Of a stretch of 64,000 nucleotides of DNA, positions 36,333 through 44,137 are shown in pieces (the stretch's first letter is position 1; each line of letters starts with the position of its first letter). Both the position numbers and the translations under genes were made by a program. Source of the stretch: Candidatus Zixiibacteriota bacterium (GTDB taxonomy: Bacteria; Zixibacteria; MSB-5A5; GN15; JAAZOE01); contig DAOUTW010000017.1 in the NCBI GenBank assembly GCA_030668485.1, positions 1 to 64,000 on the forward strand, written 5' to 3'. The notes beneath the pieces were generated by a model. The model saw only the letters and a program-made list of their open reading frames with translations, had not been told where the DNA came from and ran no database searches.

Positions 36333-37400
36333 CTATCGTGTCATCGGCAGAAAAATCGAATCTGCCTTGTCGACAAAATCCAGGTAATAGAAATCTCGGT
36401 ACCACAAAACCTCGTGCGAAACTGAATCAAGCTGGCTGGTAGTAAAAGCCCGGATACCGTGATCTCGCTCAAAATAAAATTCAAACTCAAACGTTGCACC
36501 TTCCAGTTCGACCATCATAAGCTGATCAAAGCTGTATCCGCCGACTTCCAGTGTCTCATTCAGTCGCACTGTTCTTGATACAATTATAGTATCACTGTCG
36601 ACCGTTATTATTTCCTGCAGCTCGTCAGTGACCTCTGCAAAATCTCCATTTTCGACAACCAGAACAGGAACAAGGGGATCATCATAATTGCCTCCCAGCG
36701 GCTCGGCGTAATAAATCAGGCCGGAGTCGGTCACGGTCAGATTATCAAAACCCCAGCTCCAGTATGTTTTGTGGTCATATACCTGGCCCGAATCGGACAC
36801 AAAACGATATCCGACATACGTACCCATGGGAGCTTCATGTGTGGTATACCAGGTATCACCGCATAGCCCGGTGGTAGCAGAAATGGAGACCAGCTCGCCT
36901 GAGGTCGATACACCCGAATCCCGGATGCCATCCCCGTCAAAATCGGAAAATGCCATTCCCGGTTCATAAAACTTTCCTCCATCATCCGCATTGTCGCGGA
37001 CGCCATCTCCATCAATATCATCGAATGGAATTCCTTCTTCCCAGGGGTCATTCGGACCGTCATACCTGTTATTTCGATTCAGGTCCTGATTGACTGCGGG
37101 ATCAAGGGCTTTTATGAATGAATCAATACTTGCCTCATAAATCCCGTTTCCGTTGACGTCAATAAATGGTTCTCCCAGAGACTGCTCCCAGTTTACGGCC
37201 TTTTCGTAAACTTGTGTCTGATAATCCCTCATGTCGACCAGAGTAAACATATAATGGGCAGTATCAAATTGGATAAAGGCATCGAAATCTGTAATTTCGG
37301 GATTTATATCCGGATTCACCGACGCATCTTCAATACCACAACCATAAATCAGAGAAACCACTAAAACCCCTGCTACCAGCCCCGGCAATTTGGTTTTCAT
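36333..37400 (-). CDS. EF-hand-like calcium-binding lipoprotein (paralogue B)
   Basis: This 355-aa lipoprotein (lipobox IYGC, C21) repeats the architecture of its neighbour: FIQFDTAHYMFTLVDMRDYQ, then calcium-loop repeats DVNGNGIYEASIDSF, DLNRNNRYDGPNDPW, DDIDGDGVRDNADDG and DFDGDGIRDSG, then a beta-rich C-terminal half ending near FYYLDFVDKADSIFLPMTR. The last residues (SIFLPMTR) match those of paralogue A (SLIFPTTR). AGGAGG before the ATG is strong. Tandem duplication with substantial divergence is likely. No enzymatic motif is visible. Confidence 0.75.
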   Translation of the reverse strand: MKTKLPGLVAGVLVVSLIYGCGIEDASVNPDINPEITDFDAFIQFDTAHYMFTLVDMRDYQTQVYEKAVNWEQSLGEPFIDVNGNGIYEASIDSFIKALDPAVNQDLNRNNRYDGPNDPWEEGIPFDDIDGDGVRDNADDGGKFYEPGMAFSDFDGDGIRDSGVSTSGELVSISATTGLCGDTWYTTHEAPMGTYVGYRFVSDSGQVYDHKTYWSWGFDNLTVTDSGLIYYAEPLGGNYDDPLVPVLVVENGDFAEVTDELQEIITVDSDTIIVSRTVRLNETLEVGGYSFDQLMMVELEGATFEFEFYFERDHGIRAFTTSQLDSVSHEVLWYRDFYYLDFVDKADSIFLPMTR

Positions 37401-37471
37401 GAATAACCTCCTGCAACAGATTCAGAGAAATATATGATAACTATGAATAAAGTCAATAAGATTGGATGATC

Positions 37472-37792
37472 TTATTTTTTGATTCGAGGTGACCAGAGGA
37501 AGCGCTTGAAATCGACGATATCACGAAGACCGAATTTCACACCCTCATCTTCAAGCAGGCTTTTCTGAAGCTCATAACCGTTACCCGGTTTTAATGAAAT
37601 CCCCCCTTTGCTGTTGATTACCCGATGCCAGGGGAGTTTGTCCTTTCGCGAGGATGAATGCAATATCCGAACCACCTGACGAGCGGCACGAGGACTGCCG
37701 GCCAGGGCCGCGATCTGCCCATAGCTGGCGATTTTCCCCTTCGGGATTTTCTTGATTATCATTTTGACCGTATCGGTGAATGATTCACTCAT
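37472..37792 (-). CDS. Alkyltransferase-like (ATL) DNA-repair protein
   Basis: The 106-aa protein matches the DNA-binding domain of O6-alkylguanine-DNA alkyltransferase: KIPKGKIASYGQIAALAGSP and RAARQVVRIL (recognition helix). The active-site segment reads PWHRVI, with Trp in place of the alkyl-accepting Cys of PCHRV. It is therefore an ATL protein that binds alkylated guanine without repairing it and, in studied organisms, directs lesions to nucleotide excision repair. uvrB lies 7.5 kb away on the same strand but is not in the same operon. Confidence 0.92.
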   Translation of the reverse strand: MSESFTDTVKMIIKKIPKGKIASYGQIAALAGSPRAARQVVRILHSSSRKDKLPWHRVINSKGGISLKPGNGYELQKSLLEDEGVKFGLRDIVDFKRFLWSPRIKK

Positions 37793-37834
37793 AGTCTTAC
37801 TCGATACAATGACCTAGTCATCCATGAGCCCCAA

Positions 37835-38656
37835 TCAAATCTTCTCTTTGGTCTTTTCCATCTCTTTTCTTCGTTTACGGGCAAACAAGGGACGCACAAG
37901 CGCAGTCAACAGCGGACAACGAAATATATACGATATCAACCAATACCGCAAACTCGGTATGCAAAGGAATTTTCCCTTTTCCAGAGCCTTCAGTGATTTA
38001 TCAACCACATACTCGGCCGACATCCACCACTTTTTCGGAACGGAATTTCGGTCGAAGTCGGACAATTCCTCGGTATCGTGAAATTCAGTTACGGTAAAAC
38101 CGGGGCATAACGCTTGAACTCTCAAACCGCTGAGTGAAACCTCATGATGCAACGCTTCGGAAAACGTATTCAGATATGCTTTGGTGGAACAATAGGTAAC
38201 GCTGCCGGGAGCGCGTAGGAATCCGGAAACTGATGAGACATTAATTATATCTCCCCGGCCGTTGGCCAGCATAGCCGGCAAGGCAGCCCGGCACAGTGTG
38301 ACTGTTGCAAGAATATGAACCGTTATCATATCTATTTGACGCTTGAAATCTCCCTCGGCGATTGTCCCGTGCGTTCCGAATCCGGCATTGTTCACCAGCA
38401 TGGTCAGACCGGGCGTTTCCCGTATCCGATCGGCTACCCTCCTGATGTCGCCATTATCGGCCAGATCGGCCTGTTGTATCTCACAGGTGATATCATATTG
38501 TTTGGTGATTTCCCGGCATACCTTTTCGAGTTTCTCCTGTCGCCGGGCCACCAGAATCAAATCATATCCGCGCTCGGCCAGTTTAGAAGCGAAAGTGGCT
38601 CCGATTCCGGCTGATGCTCCGGTAATAAGAGCCCTATTTCCCTTTAATTCCGGCAT
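37835..38656 (-). CDS. Short-chain dehydrogenase/reductase
   Basis: The 273-aa NAD(P)-dependent oxidoreductase has the Rossmann motif ALITGASAGIGATFASKLAE, the structural NNAG (VNNAGFGTHG), Ser in INVSSVSGFLRAPG and the catalytic YxxxK in YCSTKAYLNTF. The C-terminal extension is hydrophobic then basic (LISYIFRCPLLTALVRPLFA), like the DltE/YqjQ group of SDRs that reduce ketones or act on lipids at the membrane. Substrate unknown. It is separated from the ATL gene by about 40 bp on the same strand. Confidence 0.88.
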   Translation of the reverse strand: MPELKGNRALITGASAGIGATFASKLAERGYDLILVARRQEKLEKVCREITKQYDITCEIQQADLADNGDIRRVADRIRETPGLTMLVNNAGFGTHGTIAEGDFKRQIDMITVHILATVTLCRAALPAMLANGRGDIINVSSVSGFLRAPGSVTYCSTKAYLNTFSEALHHEVSLSGLRVQALCPGFTVTEFHDTEELSDFDRNSVPKKWWMSAEYVVDKSLKALEKGKFLCIPSLRYWLISYIFRCPLLTALVRPLFARKRRKEMEKTKEKI

Positions 38657-38703
38657 TGCCGTCTCCCTCTATCAAATGGCAAAAATATCGCCTTAGTTAT
38701 TTT

Positions 38704-39582
38704 TTACTCGCTTCGCAAAAGCGGCCGGGTCAAACAGGTCGGGCCACCGGCGCCCTTTCGAGAGATTTCCTGTCCATCATATTCCAGGACTTCAACCCCT
38801 TCTTTCTCCAGCAGCGCCTTCGTCTTCGGATTCCCCGACAGCATGATACACTTCCGGGGCTCAATAGCCAGGATATTACAGGCCATCGAATCAAATTCAC
38901 TATCCGGGACCTCAACCAGCTTTATCCCGCGATCAAGGAGCAACTGGCGAAACGGCACCGGCATCAATCGAGAATAAACAACGGCAAGATCATGATCTAT
39001 GGGACTAATAATCGACATCAAATGGAAAACATCCTCCGGTCCCTCCCAGTGAGGTAATGGCACAACAATAAGATTTTTGACAAAGCCGGAGGTCAGTTCC
39101 TTGAGTTGCCTGATCCCTTCTTCATTGGTGCGATACCCCTGACCCACGACCAGAGTCCGGCTATCGAGCCAGATAAGATCGCCCCCCTCCAGTCTGCCGG
39201 AGCCGTCGATTGAACCGAGCATAGGGATATTCAATTCACGGAGAAAATCCGCCACCGCCGCCGGTTCGTCGCTTCGCTCCTCTTTGCCCATTCGGCAGAG
39301 GATCGCCCCCCGCGGCGATATTACCACCGCATCGCGAGGATACATCGAATCGAGCCCGGTCGCATCGTTTTGTGGGAGAAAGTGAATATCCACGCCTGCC
39401 TTCTGCATAAGGCCAGCGAAGTCATCATACTCCGATACCGCCTTTTCAAAATCCGGCCTATTGTAATAATTCAGATCCTCCCAGCTATGATCGATTTGTT
39501 CCTGCGAAACAAAAGCATCTCGTGCGTGCTTGATCAAAATTGATTCGATCTTCCCGACCTCGGATTGTATCCCGTACTCCAT
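38704..39582 (-). CDS. Dimethylarginine dimethylaminohydrolase / arginine deiminase family enzyme
   Basis: This 292-aa guanidino-group-modifying enzyme has the expected catalytic pieces: FLPQNDATGLDSMYPRDAVV, the EGGD motif in GRLEGGDLIWLD, His in PEDVFHLMSIIS and the nucleophilic Cys in GGPTCLTRPLLR eight residues from the end. These fit the DDAH/ADI superfamily, which hydrolyses arginine-like substrates to citrulline and an amine or ammonia. The ATG at 39582 has GAGGT at a good distance; a GTG two codons earlier overlaps that site. No other arginine pathway gene is nearby, so the substrate is uncertain. Confidence 0.88.
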   Translation of the reverse strand: MEYGIQSEVGKIESILIKHARDAFVSQEQIDHSWEDLNYYNRPDFEKAVSEYDDFAGLMQKAGVDIHFLPQNDATGLDSMYPRDAVVISPRGAILCRMGKEERSDEPAAVADFLRELNIPMLGSIDGSGRLEGGDLIWLDSRTLVVGQGYRTNEEGIRQLKELTSGFVKNLIVVPLPHWEGPEDVFHLMSIISPIDHDLAVVYSRLMPVPFRQLLLDRGIKLVEVPDSEFDSMACNILAIEPRKCIMLSGNPKTKALLEKEGVEVLEYDGQEISRKGAGGPTCLTRPLLRSE

Positions 39583-39808
39583 AGTCACCTCACGTGTAAA
39601 GAAGTCAGAGGAAAATATAAAGGCTGAACTGGTTCCGGCAAAGTATATTAATTTTCAAGATATAGTGATCGGACAACGAAAAGGCTACCAAATATGCCGG
39701 TTATACCGTATATTTTGCGAAGAAATTCAAAACATCTAAGTTAGCATATTTATCCGGCCATTTGTAGGGCCACGCTCTCAGACATCTGTACTTCGAGGAG
39801 GTTATATG

Positions 39809-40360
39809 ATGAAAAAGTGCATTCTATTTTTAACCCTTGCCCTGTTTCTGGCACCGCTGGCCGGCGCAGACGGTCCCAAAATCGGCCTCGGATTGTTTGG
39901 CGGCGGTAATTTTCCGGTGGCGATGGAAGACCAGGGAACCGGATCAGCTTTCGGATTCAAGGCGAGGATCAAGGCGCTGGATTTTCTCGTTGTCGAGCCG
40001 AATATAACTTTTGGAAAATGGGGCTCGCCCGATCCGATCAACGGTATCGATCTGGGTATTGACGGTTCCAAAGTTTCCTCGTATGGCCTCGATCTCACCA
40101 TCGGGGGCCTGCCGGGAGCGGTCGGTTTCAAGCCGTTCGGCTTTGTCGGAGCCGGGTTTTATTCGATCGAAAACGACGATACCGGATATGAGGAAAGCAA
40201 GCTCGGAATATCGGCCGGTCTCGGTTTCGCAATCGGCCTTTCGTCAAATTTCGATTTTGACGTTCGCGGCAAAGCAATCGTGGCACCTCAGGAGAAAGGT
40301 TCGAAAAAAGCGGTCTTTGTCATCGGCGGTTTAACCTATAACTTCGGCCCGGCCGATTAA
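39809..40360 (+). CDS. Small outer-membrane beta-barrel-like protein
   Basis: After a signal peptide (cleavage near LAGA, about residue 21) this 183-aa protein alternates Gly and aromatic-rich strands (KIGLGLFGGGNFPVAMEDQG, SKLGISAGLGFAIGLSSNFD) and ends GGLTYNFGPAD. The length and strand pattern fit an 8-stranded OmpA/OmpW-like barrel, though the last residue is not the usual Phe. AGGAGG lies 7 nt before the second of two ATGs. It is followed within 10 bp by a lipoprotein gene, making a two-gene envelope operon closed by a terminator. Confidence 0.72.
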   Translation: MKKCILFLTLALFLAPLAGADGPKIGLGLFGGGNFPVAMEDQGTGSAFGFKARIKALDFLVVEPNITFGKWGSPDPINGIDLGIDGSKVSSYGLDLTIGGLPGAVGFKPFGFVGAGFYSIENDDTGYEESKLGISAGLGFAIGLSSNFDFDVRGKAIVAPQEKGSKKAVFVIGGLTYNFGPAD

Positions 40361-40369
40361 GGAGGGATA

Positions 40370-40888
40370 ATGTTGAATTTGAAATCTAAGATCGGCCTGG
40401 CTCTGTTTGGTGCACTGGCAATCTCTTTTGCCGGGTGTATCGTATCGGGGACATTCGTCATCGATGAAACCTTCAAAATGTCCGAGACCGACCAATTTTA
40501 TTCCTATCGAGTCGATTTAACCACCGACCCGATCTGGATCGAACACAAAGACAACATCCAAATGATCGAGGCTGTCGGATTTGTTTTGTATATCGAAAGC
40601 TCCGAGAATGCCGATCTCAGCCTCTACGTTTACAAAACTACCGGGGCCGCTCCCAACCCTACCGAAAAACCGGATTCGGCGGTGGTGATCATCGACAACC
40701 TTGCCGTCGCAAGCGGTCCTCAGGTAATTACATACGCCCAATCTCTGGCAGCCATCACCAATCTGGATTACCTGAAAAAACTGGTCTTTAGCGGCCAGTT
40801 TGATTTCTATGCATTAAGCAACATTAGCGATGGTGAAACTTTTAAGATCGATTCGGCGACAATTATAGTAACTCTGGGGGCCGGTTAA
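40370..40888 (+). CDS. Lipoprotein of unknown function
   Basis: The 172-aa product has a hydrophobic leader with lipobox FAGC (C22) and a beta-rich body without recognised motifs (DQFYSYRVDLTTDPIWIEHK). GGAGG precedes its ATG. The preceding beta-barrel gene is in the same transcript, so both likely act at the outer membrane. No family assigned. Confidence 0.65.
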   Translation: MLNLKSKIGLALFGALAISFAGCIVSGTFVIDETFKMSETDQFYSYRVDLTTDPIWIEHKDNIQMIEAVGFVLYIESSENADLSLYVYKTTGAAPNPTEKPDSAVVIIDNLAVASGPQVITYAQSLAAITNLDYLKKLVFSGQFDFYALSNISDGETFKIDSATIIVTLGAG

Positions 40889-40920
40889 GAATTGCCCCGG
40901 TTTTGAGGAATAATGAGCAA

Positions 40921-40951
40921 AGAGGCCCAAAGTCCGGGCCTCTTTTTTTTT
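40921..40951 (+). terminator. Terminator after the barrel-lipoprotein operon
   Basis: AGAGGCCC and GGGCCTCT form a perfect 8-bp stem with loop AAAGTCC, followed by a run of T residues. Confidence 0.93.
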
Positions 40952-41009
40952 ACTTGCCGGTGGGCGGCCACCATAGCTTTGCCCATGACCAGATCGTCGC
41001 TAATTAAGA

Positions 41010-41270
41010 TTACGCCGTCTTCTTTTCGCAGGCCAGTAAATTATATAGCCACCCGAATATTGCTCCGGCGATGAGGCCATCGACAAATCCCCATACCAAA
41101 CCTATAATGCTCCCGACGGCGCTCAGGCAGTACCCCCGATATATATAGGCGATAAAGGTCGCATCGCCGGAGGCCCCTTCGAAAATGATAATCCACCAGG
41201 TCATTAGAAAAACCCCCACCCCCCATAATATCCCCGATGTTAGAGCCAGTGCTTTTACATTGAACTTCAT
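41010..41270 (-). CDS. Small holin-like/bacteriophage-holin-family membrane protein
   Basis: The 86-aa protein begins MKFNVKALALTSGILWGVGV and contains three hydrophobic stretches with GSIIGLVWGFVDGLIAGAIF near the end. This resembles a family of small chromosomal membrane proteins often labelled bacteriophage holin, without evidence of lytic function. Three ATGs are possible; GAGGAGGT lies 6 nt before the one at 41270. No phage genes are near, so the label should not be taken to mean prophage. Confidence 0.6.
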   Translation of the reverse strand: MKFNVKALALTSGILWGVGVFLMTWWIIIFEGASGDATFIAYIYRGYCLSAVGSIIGLVWGFVDGLIAGAIFGWLYNLLACEKKTA

Positions 41271-41492
41271 CATGTACCTCCTCAAACCTAATGATTAAGT
41301 ACTATCAATGGGATGGATCGTATCAAAGAATGGCCTTGTCCTGTTGAGAACATGCCGAAACGACTACCGATTGTCAACAGATAAATTCTCCGCTACTTGC
41401 CACCAAATTGCTGAGGGAGATAAAGAGGAAGACTGTCGCTGTCGATATATTGAAAGATAACCAGGAAAACTCTGATCTTGGAGATTTACCGA

Positions 41493-41879
41493 ATGTACAA
41501 TCGCAGAAACGAAACCAGGAAAAGCACCAGCGATTATTTTCTTGTATATAATACCGAAACCGAAGAATTGATCGGCCGTGTGATGGATATGCATCTCGAT
41601 GGTACGATGCTGATCAGCGAAACACCGGTTCCAGTACCGTCTACCATCAAATGTAGAATGGTCCTGCCCGAGATGATCGGACGTCATAAGTATCTTCATA
41701 TCGAGGCGGAAAGTATCTGGTGCAGACAAAATTTACGCCTCGGCTGGTTTGAAACCGGATATAAAATTGTCGGCCTTTCAGAGACCGATCGAGAAATTAT
41801 CAATGAACTGATCGATGAATGGACGGATAAGAAATCCGAGTTGACCAAGACGCCCCCCAAACCTGCTGGTATTAGATAA
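41493..41879 (+). CDS. PilZ domain protein
   Basis: The 128-aa cytoplasmic protein resembles PilZ domains, which bind cyclic di-GMP: RRNETRKSTSDYF near the start supplies the RxxxR-like arginines, and DMHLDGTMLIS stands for the D/NxSxxG motif with His in place of Ser. The substitution could weaken c-di-GMP binding. KCRMVLPEMIGRHKYLHIEA and ESIWCRQN follow as the usual beta-barrel strands. The start at ATG 41493 has GGAG 9 nt upstream; a TTG at 41478 is less likely. It stands alone. Confidence 0.75.
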   Translation: MYNRRNETRKSTSDYFLVYNTETEELIGRVMDMHLDGTMLISETPVPVPSTIKCRMVLPEMIGRHKYLHIEAESIWCRQNLRLGWFETGYKIVGLSETDREIINELIDEWTDKKSELTKTPPKPAGIR

Positions 41880-41930
41880 ATAGTATCCGATCGGCTTAGG
41901 TATAGAATTACTTGGGTAGTCTACTGATGT

Positions 41931-41956
41931 GAGGCCCGTCACGCATGACGGGCCTC
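41931..41956. terminator. Perfect 11-bp stem-loop after the PilZ gene
   Basis: GAGGCCCGTCA and TGACGGGCCTC flank the loop CGCA. The T-tract is short (TTGT), so it may be a terminator for the PilZ gene and the convergent Cys-rich peptide gene or one of the GC-rich palindromes scattered in intergenic gaps here. Confidence 0.65.
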
Positions 41957-41987
41957 TTGTGCAATGTCATACTTCAAATCCGCCCGG

Positions 41988-42185
41988 CTAATACAAGCAG
42001 GCAATCTTGCCCATCGGCATTTGGATGCAGCACCCATCACAAATGACATAACATGGTCCTGGCGGGCAATTTGGGCAGTCCTCGCAGGGTGGCTTTTCGA
42101 ACTGCATCGAAAGAGAAATTCCAACTGCACTTGAGAACGTCAGCAGAAAAATCATGCCCAGGATGATGAGAATTTTGCGATTCAC
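41988..42185 (-). CDS. Small Cys-rich secreted peptide (1 of 3)
   Basis: The 65-aa product starts with GTG (AAGGAGG 9 nt upstream) and has a signal peptide or anchor (ILIILGMIFLLTFSSAVGIS). The exported part of about 38 residues contains eight Cys: FEKPPCEDCPNCPPGPCYVI then CDGCCIQMPMGKIACLY. The spacing (CxxCxxC, CxxCC) suggests disulphides or metal binding. It is one of three such genes in 2 kb on the same strand. In the leader, ATCTCC can pair with the GGAGGT ribosome site. Function unknown; candidates are a surface peptide, bacteriocin-like product or metal chelator. Confidence 0.6.
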   Translation of the reverse strand: MNRKILIILGMIFLLTFSSAVGISLSMQFEKPPCEDCPNCPPGPCYVICDGCCIQMPMGKIACLY

Positions 42186-42558
42186 CGCGAATCACCTCCT
42201 TCCCCGGAGATTAGAGGTTGTCCTCACCTTGGTAATGATTTCCCCCGGATGCCTGAGGAATATTAAAATAGATGCCAACACTCAGTTAGTTTGGCCGAAA
42301 ATATTGAATGCAAATTATAAATGCCGCCACCCTGTATAACATTAACATTATTGGTATTATAAATCAAGAGTAAAATCAGGGAATTGTGACTTGCGGAACT
42401 CGGAGTCGAAGCCCTGCACCTCTGCCACAAATCAAGTTTTCAATTTATTGCGTTGCGGGGGGTAACATAATTGAATCGTTCACTACTGCCTGATCACTAT
42501 GATAGCTATAACCGATTTATATTATGGAATCTTCTACAAATCCGCCCCTTTTTCCGAT
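42186..42558 (+). other. Gene-free stretch
   Basis: Contains the leader of the Cys-rich peptide gene at its left edge. Otherwise I see no coding frame with a ribosome site, no RNA gene and no strong inverted repeat. Confidence 0.5.
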
Positions 42559-42942
42559 TTAGTCGCTTTCTTTGGAGAGCTTATTCAGCCCGGCCACAAA
42601 CCCGGCAATCGCCGCCCCGGCGACGGTGACAATAATAATCGATTTCGAGGCTGAAATATACCGATACTCCACATCCTTGATCTCATCAAACTTATACTCA
42701 AGCAACGTACCATACTGATTTTCATCTTTCGAATACCCTTTGACGACCTTCTTCTCATCGTCAATCATGCCACCATCTTCGTCGAATTCGATATTTTCAC
42801 CGGAATTGAGAAAGACATTCGTAATCTTCCCCTCCTTCTGCGATTTGACCTCATCGACAGTGAATCTCTGGCAGCAGGTACACCCGACCAGGAAATTCAG
42901 CATCGCAATCATAATTATCATCGCAATCATACGCTTGATCAT
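42559..42942 (-). CDS. Lipoprotein with C-terminal hydrophobic segment
   Basis: This 127-aa product has a leader ending in lipobox LVGC with the unusual following residues TCC (CTCCQRF). A soluble region of about 65 residues is acidic (VFLNSGENIEFDEDGGMIDD). A C-terminal hydrophobic stretch (KSIIIVTVAGAAIAGFVAGL) could enter the membrane. AGGAG precedes the start. It lies between two Cys-rich secreted peptide genes on the same strand. No family recognised. Confidence 0.65.
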   Translation of the reverse strand: MIKRMIAMIIMIAMLNFLVGCTCCQRFTVDEVKSQKEGKITNVFLNSGENIEFDEDGGMIDDEKKVVKGYSKDENQYGTLLEYKFDEIKDVEYRYISASKSIIIVTVAGAAIAGFVAGLNKLSKESD

Positions 42943-43212
42943 TTTAGCCCTCCTTGAAATAGCTCATGATATGATGAAGATTCTATGAACTGTCCTCCAA
43001 TTGTTTATACGAGCCGGTCGCTACAATTGTTCAATGCAATTTCACGATCACCGATTACTCATCCAATCCCACATCTGATTTAAACCAATACGCTCATCCT
43101 ACAATCTACCACTAACCGGCTCAAATATTCATAATTTTTTAAAATCAATAATCGGTAAACCCAGGGGAAACATTGGACCCCGCCGGGACGGTGGGTTGTA
43201 CATCTGCCAGCA
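42943..43212 (+). other. Gene-free stretch
   Basis: No supported gene. It is AT-rich around 43120-43150 and ends at the terminator of the second Cys-rich peptide gene. Confidence 0.5.
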
Positions 43213-43244
43213 TTAAAAACCGGCACACGGAGATGTGCGCCGGT
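43213..43244 (-). terminator. Terminator of the second Cys-rich peptide gene
   Basis: On the minus strand ACCGGCGCAC pairs with GTGTGCCGGT (one G-T pair) around ATCTCC, followed by TTTTTAATG. It starts 11 bp after the stop codon. Confidence 0.88.
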
Positions 43245-43255
43245 TGTCGCTATTA

Positions 43256-43558
43256 CTACTGTTCGGGAATCTCCCATACTATGCAAAAACAATTGGCATT
43301 GCAGCAGCCACGTGTAGTTATATTGCAATATGGATTATTCTCCCCTCCCGGAGTGCATGCGCCAAACTCGGCATATTTGTACGGCATATTGGGAGGGCAC
43401 TTCGGTGCCAGCATGCTCGTACATTGCAATTCGCCGCTATAGTAGCATGTGATACATCTGGGGGCGGCGGCAGCCTGGTCGGTCATGCCCACCGTGAATC
43501 CCATCGTTAAGCCGAAGACCAGCGGTAAGGCCAGGCCTAGCAGAATCATTTTTCTCAT
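43256..43558 (-). CDS. Small Cys-rich secreted peptide (2 of 3)
   Basis: The 100-aa precursor has a signal peptide (LLGLALPLVFGLTMGFTVGM) followed by a short Ala stretch (DQAAAAP) as a likely cleavage zone. The exported region of about 66 residues carries nine Cys, including CITCYYSGELQC and TTRGCCNANCFCIVW near the end. The leader resembles that of the third peptide (FGLTxGxTxxxxxQA), so the two are related. GAGGAGG precedes the ATG and a dedicated terminator follows, so it is monocistronic. Function unknown. Confidence 0.7.
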   Translation of the reverse strand: MRKMILLGLALPLVFGLTMGFTVGMTDQAAAAPRCITCYYSGELQCTSMLAPKCPPNMPYKYAEFGACTPGGENNPYCNITTRGCCNANCFCIVWEIPEQ

Positions 43559-43587
43559 AATGGTTCACCTCCTCATAAAATTGTTGG

Positions 43588-43666
43588 AGGCATCGCATAA
43601 AATCCGGCAGGCGGATGCGATGCCCGTTTTTGTAATACAGATGTGTTTAAGCAGTGCGATGCCCGT
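43588..43666 (-). repeat. Leader repeats upstream of the second Cys-rich peptide gene
   Basis: The 10-bp sequence GGCATCGCAT at 43588-43597 is the inverse of ATGCGATGCC at 43615-43624, and TGCGATGCCCGT recurs directly at 43616-43627 and 43655-43666. In the minus-strand transcript the first pair forms a hairpin whose 3' arm runs into CCTCC, which could also pair with the GAGGAGG ribosome site. A regulatory leader is possible. Confidence 0.55.
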
Positions 43667-43736
43667 TGAGTGATTATAATTTAGGAAATTTTAATTTCCA
43701 TGTCAAGGTTGAATGCCGCTTGAATATCAATTATCG

Positions 43737-43761
43737 CCCGGCGGAGATCATCTCCGCCGGG
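43737..43761. terminator. Perfect 11-bp hairpin downstream of the third Cys-rich peptide gene
   Basis: CCCGGCGGAGA and TCTCCGCCGGG flank the 3-nt loop TCA, 34 bp after the stop codon of the peptide gene. It has no T-tract, so it may protect the 3' end rather than terminate on its own. Confidence 0.6.
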
Positions 43762-43794
43762 AATCGAAACATTCGTATATACCAGATTATACGC

Positions 43795-44073
43795 TTACGG
43801 AAAAACGATTGATTCCGGGCAGCAGCCAATCCAATACGGTGTCCCAGGGCACCCCAAGGGGCCACCGGAGCAGGTGGGGACGAAATACTCGTAGTACGGT
43901 CTTAACGGGTGGGTACACTGCAGACCGGTGTCATCGCTGCATTCAGTATACCCTTCACAACCATAGTTGCACTTGTTCAAAGCCTGCGCCTCTTCATAGG
44001 TTGTCATCGTAATGCCTACGGTGAGACCGAAAGCAAAGAGAAAGACGAATGACAGAGCTGTGAATTTCTTCAT
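43795..44073 (-). CDS. Small Cys-rich secreted peptide (3 of 3)
   Basis: The 92-aa precursor has a signal peptide (LSFVFLFAFGLTVGITMTTY, then EEAQAL). The exported part of about 58 residues contains eight Cys in an irregular pattern (CNYGCEGYTEC, LQC, TCSGGPLGCPG, IGCCPE) and is rich in Gly, Pro and Tyr. The signal region closely resembles that of peptide 2, and both end with a GCC motif, so these are diverged paralogues with conserved leaders and variable cores. GGAGG precedes the ATG. Function unknown. Confidence 0.7.
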   Translation of the reverse strand: MKKFTALSFVFLFAFGLTVGITMTTYEEAQALNKCNYGCEGYTECSDDTGLQCTHPLRPYYEYFVPTCSGGPLGCPGTPYWIGCCPESIVFP

Positions 44074-44114
44074 GATGTTTACACCTCCATGTTTAAATCA
44101 TGAAATTAGATGCC

Positions 44115-44137
44115 TTCCTCCGGTACTTCCGGAGGAA
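44115..44137 (-). promoter_or_regulatory. Leader hairpin upstream of the third Cys-rich peptide gene
   Basis: TTCCTCCGG and CCGGAGGAA form a perfect 9-bp stem with a 5-nt loop, 42 nt before the start codon. Its CCTCC arm could alternatively pair with the GGAGG ribosome site. Confidence 0.5.

Noticed and set aside
41010-41270. Evidence for a prophage from a holin-like gene
   Set aside because: The family label is weak and no capsid, tail, integrase or lysis gene is nearby.
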